Shown here: piece by piece, positions 20,331 to 23,825 of the stretch | Position numbering within the stretch: position 1 is the stretch's first letter | How the letters are laid out: the number at the start of each line of letters is the position of its first letter | IMG/VR virus record: IMGVR_UViG_3300045141_000108 | Location: 1-23,825 of that record | From: a virus | Length of the DNA: 23,825 nucleotides | Reading direction: 5' to 3' (one strand) | Notes under the pieces: generated by a model | What the model saw: the letters and a program-made list of their open reading frames with translations, nothing else | The model's database searches: none | What the model was told of the DNA's origin: nothing | Position numbers and translations under genes: made by a program

Positions 20331-20827
20331 GTGATCCTTATGGATATGGAATTTCTAACCCAACAGATCAGCCTATTTCTTTTGGTGGAGAAGTTCCTAT
20401 TCCACAATCTATTAGTGCTAATGATCCAGGAATTTCTGCACTTAAAGCCAATGCAGATCACTCTCATGCTCTAAGTATTGGTGGAGTAGATACTCCTTGG
20501 TATAATCTTCCTCTAGGACCATTTTGTGGTATTTATGGTGGTGCAGGATTTAGAACTCCACAATATGCTCAGGTAGGTAATATTGGACTTCTTAGAGGAT
20601 TAGTTGCTTTTATAGGTTCAACAGCTTTCCCTGTCCAAATTGGACAATTACCTGCATCAATGGCTCCAAAAGCACAAGAGGTTGGACTAGCATTTGGAGA
20701 AACGGGAATCTTTAGAGTTGATGTTTGGGCAGATGGACAGGTAGTTATGATGATGACTACAGCCGGAGATGCTTCTCCTTCATATCTTTCTCTTGGTGCC
20801 CCCTATTTTATCTATGTGATAGATTGA
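20327..20827 (+). CDS. Short tail protein with C-terminal fibre-type beta domain (166 aa)
   Basis: ATGA overlap with the nozzle stop. Residues 1-60 are Pro/Gly-rich (YGYGISNPTDQPISFGG, SISANDPGISAL). Residues 65-166 follow the pattern seen at the ends of many phage tail proteins: WYNLPLGPFCGIYGG, TPQYAQVGNIGLLRGLVAF, VQIGQLPASMAPKAQE, IFRVDVWADGQVVMM, and a closing SYLSLGAPYFIYV. Such domains form trimeric receptor-binding or collar structures. With the fibre at 3470 this gives the phage two candidate surface-binding proteins. The pattern is clear; the exact role is inferred. Confidence 0.68.
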   Translation: MSDPYGYGISNPTDQPISFGGEVPIPQSISANDPGISALKANADHSHALSIGGVDTPWYNLPLGPFCGIYGGAGFRTPQYAQVGNIGLLRGLVAFIGSTAFPVQIGQLPASMAPKAQEVGLAFGETGIFRVDVWADGQVVMMMTTAGDASPSYLSLGAPYFIYVID

Positions 20828-20828
20828 T

Positions 20829-21029
20829 ATGAACTTCTTAGAGGCTCTACTTAAACAAGTCCAAGCCTTACAGGGAATACAGGATCAACGAGGCCCTGTA
20901 GGGATTCTATCTCGTGGTGCAAATGTTTATGGTGCAGGTGGTTCAATGGCAGCACAAAAAGGAGGGGGTCCGCAGTATGGTCGGAAACCATCCTCCGCTT
21001 CTATTCAACGAAGATTGTTTCCATCATAG
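20829..21029 (+). CDS. Small hypothetical protein (66 aa) ending in an RRL motif
   Basis: Starts one base after the previous stop. The N-terminus MNFLEALLKQVQALQGIQ is an amphipathic helix; the rest is Gly/Ser-rich (GILSRGANVYGAGGSMAAQ) and basic (KKG-type), ending SSASIQRRLFPS. The C-terminal Q-R-R-L resembles the ends of the proteins at 14747 and 15091. Its last 25 bases overlap the 3' end of the opposite-strand LAGLIDADG gene. The function is unknown; it could be a small tail-head or ejection accessory. Confidence 0.65.
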   Translation: MNFLEALLKQVQALQGIQDQRGPVGILSRGANVYGAGGSMAAQKGGGPQYGRKPSSASIQRRLFPS

Positions 21030-21343
21030 AACTCTTTAAAGGCTTTGATAAATTGATCCTTCTTAACAGAACCGAGCCAAGGCCATAATATGCAAGCAAG
21101 ATGTTGGACATGTTCAAACTTACTAATTGAGAGTCTATTAAACCCAGACTTCTCAGTAGACCATGTTCCAACTCCTGTTATATGTTTGAAAGTTTCTAAT
21201 GTTTCATAATCCTTTTGACCTATGCAGGCCATAATTCTATATGATTTTCTGTTTTTTCCTTTCTCATATCGTTTGTTTGAATAAACTGTTCCTTCTCCAT
21301 CAAAGAAACCAGCAGACCATGCATATTCCTCTCGGGTTACCAT
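21005..21343 (-). CDS. LAGLIDADG-type homing endonuclease (112 aa), free-standing
   Basis: Residues 8-19 (AWSAGFFDGEGT) are a clear LAGLIDADG motif, followed by a beta segment (KSYRIMACIGQ), a helix (DYETLETFKHITG) and another beta pair (FNRLSISKFEHVQHLA), ending with a helix (DQFIKAFKEF). A single motif implies a homodimer, about 112 residues being short but in range for minimal enzymes. It is the only minus-strand gene within the structural operon. The ATG sits 6 bases after its own -10, so it is expressed independently and leaderlessly. It is inserted between two virion genes without breaking them, which suggests a mobile gene. No intron or intein around it is seen. Confidence 0.8.
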   Translation of the reverse strand: MVTREEYAWSAGFFDGEGTVYSNKRYEKGKNRKSYRIMACIGQKDYETLETFKHITGVGTWSTEKSGFNRLSISKFEHVQHLACILWPWLGSVKKDQFIKAFKEFYDGNNLR

Positions 21344-21349
21344 GCCTGC

Positions 21350-21378
21350 ATACTACTCTTTTCTAAATAAAAAGTCAA
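21350..21378 (-). promoter_or_regulatory. Promoter of homing endonuclease gene, leaderless
   Basis: On the minus strand TTGACT (21378-21373), 17 bases, TAGTAT (21355-21350), then 6 bases to the ATG at 21343. This matches the geometry of the promoters at 8230-8305: same spacer and start codon at the predicted +1. Confidence 0.7.
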
Positions 21379-21387
21379 GGGGTTTTA

Positions 21388-22068
21388 ATGGCTGATCCAC
21401 TTCCTCCCGAAGTAGTTGCTAATGTAGCAGCTAGGCGACTAGGCTTTGGACAACAACGTGATACTGCCTTGCAGAGTCTTTCGCAGGGTTATAATGAGAA
21501 TATTGCTAATTTGAATAAATTTGCTGATACTAGTAATCAGCAAATTATGGATCAAATGGGTGCTCAGGGTCTTGCAAACTCTGGAATTAGAGTTGACCAG
21601 CAAGGAAAACTGCAACAGAATGTTGCCCAGCGAAGAGGTTTCCTTGAGCAAGGTTATGGTACTGGTCAATCTAATATTCAAAATCAATATGATTCTAATC
21701 TAGCTGGTTTGCAGGACTATCAGAATCAACAGGCTAATATGTATCAGCAACAGACTCTTGCGAAGCAACAACAAGATGCTCAAATGGCTTTGCAGCAACA
21801 GCAGGCTGATTCTCAGAGAAATGCTCTAGCACAACAGCAATGGTATGCTGCGGCTGCGGCTAATCAACAGAATCAGGGATTTGGTGGTGGTGGTGCTCCT
21901 GCTGCTCCTGGTCCTGATCAAGCTGCTTTGGATGCTTGGTATAAGCAAGCTGCAATTAATCAGTGGTACGCAGTAGCTAAGTGGAATGAAGCTATGGCAT
22001 CTAATAATCGTCAACAGTTTGCTGGTGCTGGTAATCCTCTGGGTTATGCTGGAGCAACATTCCAATGA
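21388..22068 (+). CDS. Gln-rich internal virion / ejection-type protein (226 aa)
   Basis: AAGGGG stands 5 bases before the ATG. The protein starts MADPLPPEVVANVAARRLG, has heptad-like helices (RDTALQSLSQGYNENIANL, TSNQQIMDQMGAQGLANSG), then a Gln-rich helical stretch (residues 115-155, YQQQTLAKQQQDAQMAL), a Gly/Pro linker (GFGGGGAPAAPGPDQ), and a second helix with repeated WY/QWYA pairs (ALDAWYKQAAINQWYAVAK). Podoviruses encode such helical proteins after the tail genes for release with the genome. The role is inferred from position and composition. Confidence 0.68.
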   Translation: MADPLPPEVVANVAARRLGFGQQRDTALQSLSQGYNENIANLNKFADTSNQQIMDQMGAQGLANSGIRVDQQGKLQQNVAQRRGFLEQGYGTGQSNIQNQYDSNLAGLQDYQNQQANMYQQQTLAKQQQDAQMALQQQQADSQRNALAQQQWYAAAAANQQNQGFGGGGAPAAPGPDQAALDAWYKQAAINQWYAVAKWNEAMASNNRQQFAGAGNPLGYAGATFQ

Positions 22069-23618
22069 ATACTGATCCAGGAAATCTAAGCTATAATCCA
22101 TTTGGTGGATCAAATAAAGGTGGTGGTGGAGGGGGTGGGGGAGGACAATCCTCTGCTGGTGGTTTCCTGTTGGGCTTGAACTTGCTCAAAAAATTTGGTG
22201 TGGGTGGTAATAAGCAAGCTCTGACTTCTGGCGCTCCTTCACTTGATCAAGCTCCTACATCTCCTGGGTCATCTCTTGATGATCAAATTCTAGCTCTTCA
22301 AATGGCAGCTATTGATGCTCGTTATGGTGGAGATGGTGGTGCTTCTGCTGCTGCAAAGAGTTACCATCCTGGTCCTGCTCCTGCAATGCAGCAATATAGT
22401 GGACCTACAATTGATGAATTGAATCAGTATACTAATACTGGTCGTACTAATATTGAACAGTCTTATGGTAATCTAGCAAACTTTGTAGCCTCTCAGCTTC
22501 CCCAAACACAAGACATTTACAATCAAGGTGGAGCGGCTCAGCAAGCTGCATATACTAAGGCTGCACAGAATATTCAAGGGGCAGTTACTTCTGGACAACA
22601 AGCCTTGAATGTAAATCCGGCTTCTGCTGGTGCTGCCGCTGCTGTTGATCAGAAAAAAGCTGTTGCTGATGTTCTAGCTAGGTATCAGAGTACTAATGCT
22701 CAGAACCAGTTGTCTGCTGCTCAAAAGAATCAAGCCAATTTGGCAATGCAGGCTTCTAACAATGCACTTCGAGTAACTGGTGATCGTCATGCTGGCGATG
22801 AAGCATTATATCGTTTTGTAGCTGGAACTAATCTTCAGAAATCTCAGGCTCAGCTACAGATGGATCAGATTGCTGCGTCCAATAAAGCTAAGATGGACCA
22901 GTATAATCAGCAGGAGAGTTACAAAAAAGCTGATATTATGAATCGGGCTGCTGCGGCACAGTCTGGTAATGCTGATAAGGCTCAGGCTGCTAAACTTGAC
23001 TTGCTTGCTAAGGTTCTAGGAACTCAGGCTAAGGCTGGAACTCATCTTAGTGGAGTTCAGGGTGTTCTAGCTTATGGTAACCAACAAGGTAATCCTAATG
23101 CAGCTACTAGTTTTTTGAAGATGGTGGCTGATGCTAGAAATATTGCTGAAACGAAAAATATGGATGCTAAGAATGATCCATCTGGACAGACAAAGACTAC
23201 TACTGCTCAAGCAGAGTTGCAGAACTTAATGATGGGTACTAAGCCCGATCCAACTGATACTCAGGGTATGATTGATCTTGTTAGAAATACTCCTGCTCTT
23301 AGTTCTCTACAGAAGTATGCACTTTGGGCACCACAGCAGGTATATAATAATCAAGAATTGCAGGATCAACTCTTCCCTGGGGCAAGAGCACAAGTAGCTA
23401 AACTTGTAGGTAAACTAGGTAATAAGACTAGCTTTGATGATTTAATGAATCAAGGTGTTGCTAAGAGTTTCAAGCCTACCTTTAATATGCAAGCCTTGCA
23501 GAAGAATCCAACTGATTATGCTACCTATCAGAATTATCTAAATCAGCAACAGAATTCATCTGATTTGTATAACAGTATGTGGGAAATTTACCAAGGTAAG
23601 TATGGATCAGGTATGTAA
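22065..23618 (+). CDS. Internal virion / ejection-type protein (517 aa)
   Basis: ATGA overlap with the previous gene. The N-terminus has a nine-Gly run (SNKGGGGGGGGGQSS) and a Gly/Pro-rich segment; residues 120-330 are Ala/Gln-rich long helices (AAQQAAYTKAAQNIQGAV, AQNQLSAAQKNQANLAMQA, ANKAKM-type repeats); the C-terminal part is helical with YATYQNYLNQQQNSSDL. No lysozyme or transglycosylase motif is visible. In podoviruses large helical proteins encoded last in the structural operon are ejected into the host to form a DNA channel. I use that as the working call, with moderate confidence. Confidence 0.65.
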   Translation: MNTDPGNLSYNPFGGSNKGGGGGGGGGQSSAGGFLLGLNLLKKFGVGGNKQALTSGAPSLDQAPTSPGSSLDDQILALQMAAIDARYGGDGGASAAAKSYHPGPAPAMQQYSGPTIDELNQYTNTGRTNIEQSYGNLANFVASQLPQTQDIYNQGGAAQQAAYTKAAQNIQGAVTSGQQALNVNPASAGAAAAVDQKKAVADVLARYQSTNAQNQLSAAQKNQANLAMQASNNALRVTGDRHAGDEALYRFVAGTNLQKSQAQLQMDQIAASNKAKMDQYNQQESYKKADIMNRAAAAQSGNADKAQAAKLDLLAKVLGTQAKAGTHLSGVQGVLAYGNQQGNPNAATSFLKMVADARNIAETKNMDAKNDPSGQTKTTTAQAELQNLMMGTKPDPTDTQGMIDLVRNTPALSSLQKYALWAPQQVYNNQELQDQLFPGARAQVAKLVGKLGNKTSFDDLMNQGVAKSFKPTFNMQALQKNPTDYATYQNYLNQQQNSSDLYNSMWEIYQGKYGSGM

Positions 23619-23825
23619 TGGCTGGAATCTACGGTTCAAATGCTCCTGATTATAATATTGGCAAACTCAATCCTAATGATCCAAATGTTTCATATCAGGG
23701 ATTTGCTCCTGAGGTAATCAAACTAGCTGGACAACTTACCAGACAGAGAGCTAAGGCTGGAATTGGGCAACCAACTGCTCCTGATCCAGGGCTGATTGGG
23801 CGTATATTTGATGTTGTTCAGCGAC
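23618..23825 (+). CDS. Probable internal virion protein, N-terminal part (cut by window edge)
   Basis: An ATG overlapping the previous TAA (TAATG) opens a frame that runs to the window end: MAGIYGSNAPDYNIGKLNP, then VSYQGFAPEVIKLAGQL, RQRAKAGIGQPTAPDPG and LIGRIFDVVQR, 69 residues visible. The start is helical and Gly/Pro-rich like the preceding virion proteins. It continues the structural operon and is probably another ejection-type protein, possibly a large one. Nothing more can be said from the part seen. Confidence 0.7.
   Translation, partial: MAGIYGSNAPDYNIGKLNPNDPNVSYQGFAPEVIKLAGQLTRQRAKAGIGQPTAPDPGLIGRIFDVVQR

Overview
The window is the left and central part of a tailed-phage (podovirus-like) genome, or a prophage or metagenomic copy of one. 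The evidence is a near-continuous plus-strand morphogenesis block in virion-assembly order: HTH regulator, small terminase, large terminase, portal, small capsid-associated genes, scaffold, major capsid, head-tail adaptor, tail nozzle, receptor-binding and internal virion (ejection-type) proteins. No tape-measure gene, tail sheath or bacterial housekeeping gene is seen. A Gram-positive, probably actinobacterial, host is inferred from a PGRP-type amidase lysin, frequent GTG/TTG starts, three promoter-like sites that place the start codon at the predicted +1 (leaderless mRNAs), and GAAC-N4-GTTC boxes resembling Gram-positive LexA sites. The host is an inference, not a direct reading.

Layout. 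(1) 1-1247: minus-strand block of tightly overlapping small genes, one with a winged-helix-like segment. (2) 1248-2036: about 800 bp non-coding, with 10-bp and 14-bp phased repeats and a run of hairpins. (3) 2037-2894: one plus-strand orphan gene closed by a 17-bp terminator stem. (4) 2955-3469: operator-rich non-coding DNA, then a possible folded RNA element. (5) 3470-5806: a tail-fibre/lectin gene coupled to an unusual phage sulfatase. (6) 5798-8229: minus-strand lysis/accessory operon (amidase, MazG-like protein, small acidic proteins, a 58-residue zinc-ribbon protein nested in an overlapping frame). (7) 8230-8305: compact divergent promoter pair. (8) 8306-23825: structural operon with stop/start overlaps at nearly every junction, interrupted only by a capsid-distal hairpin and by one opposite-strand LAGLIDADG homing-endonuclease gene with its own promoter.

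How it fits together. The terminases package DNA through the portal into a capsid built on the scaffold. The capsid protein carries an insertion domain that recurs in a separate small protein encoded between portal and scaffold. The adaptor and nozzle build the short tail, and the fibre, the tail protein at 20327 and possibly the sulfatase deal with the host surface. The amidase releases progeny. Several small genes were found by reading below a 60-residue limit: 1-124, 1110-1247, 5798-5974, 7610-7756 and 14082-14255.

Most notable observations: the CxPxR sulfatase beside the tail fibre; the domain shared between capsid and a small protein; the three SOS-box-like sites with a duplicated palindrome; the folded element with a 14-bp terminal stem before the fibre gene; the leaderless divergent promoters; and an RRL peptide motif recurring in the small virion-region proteins.
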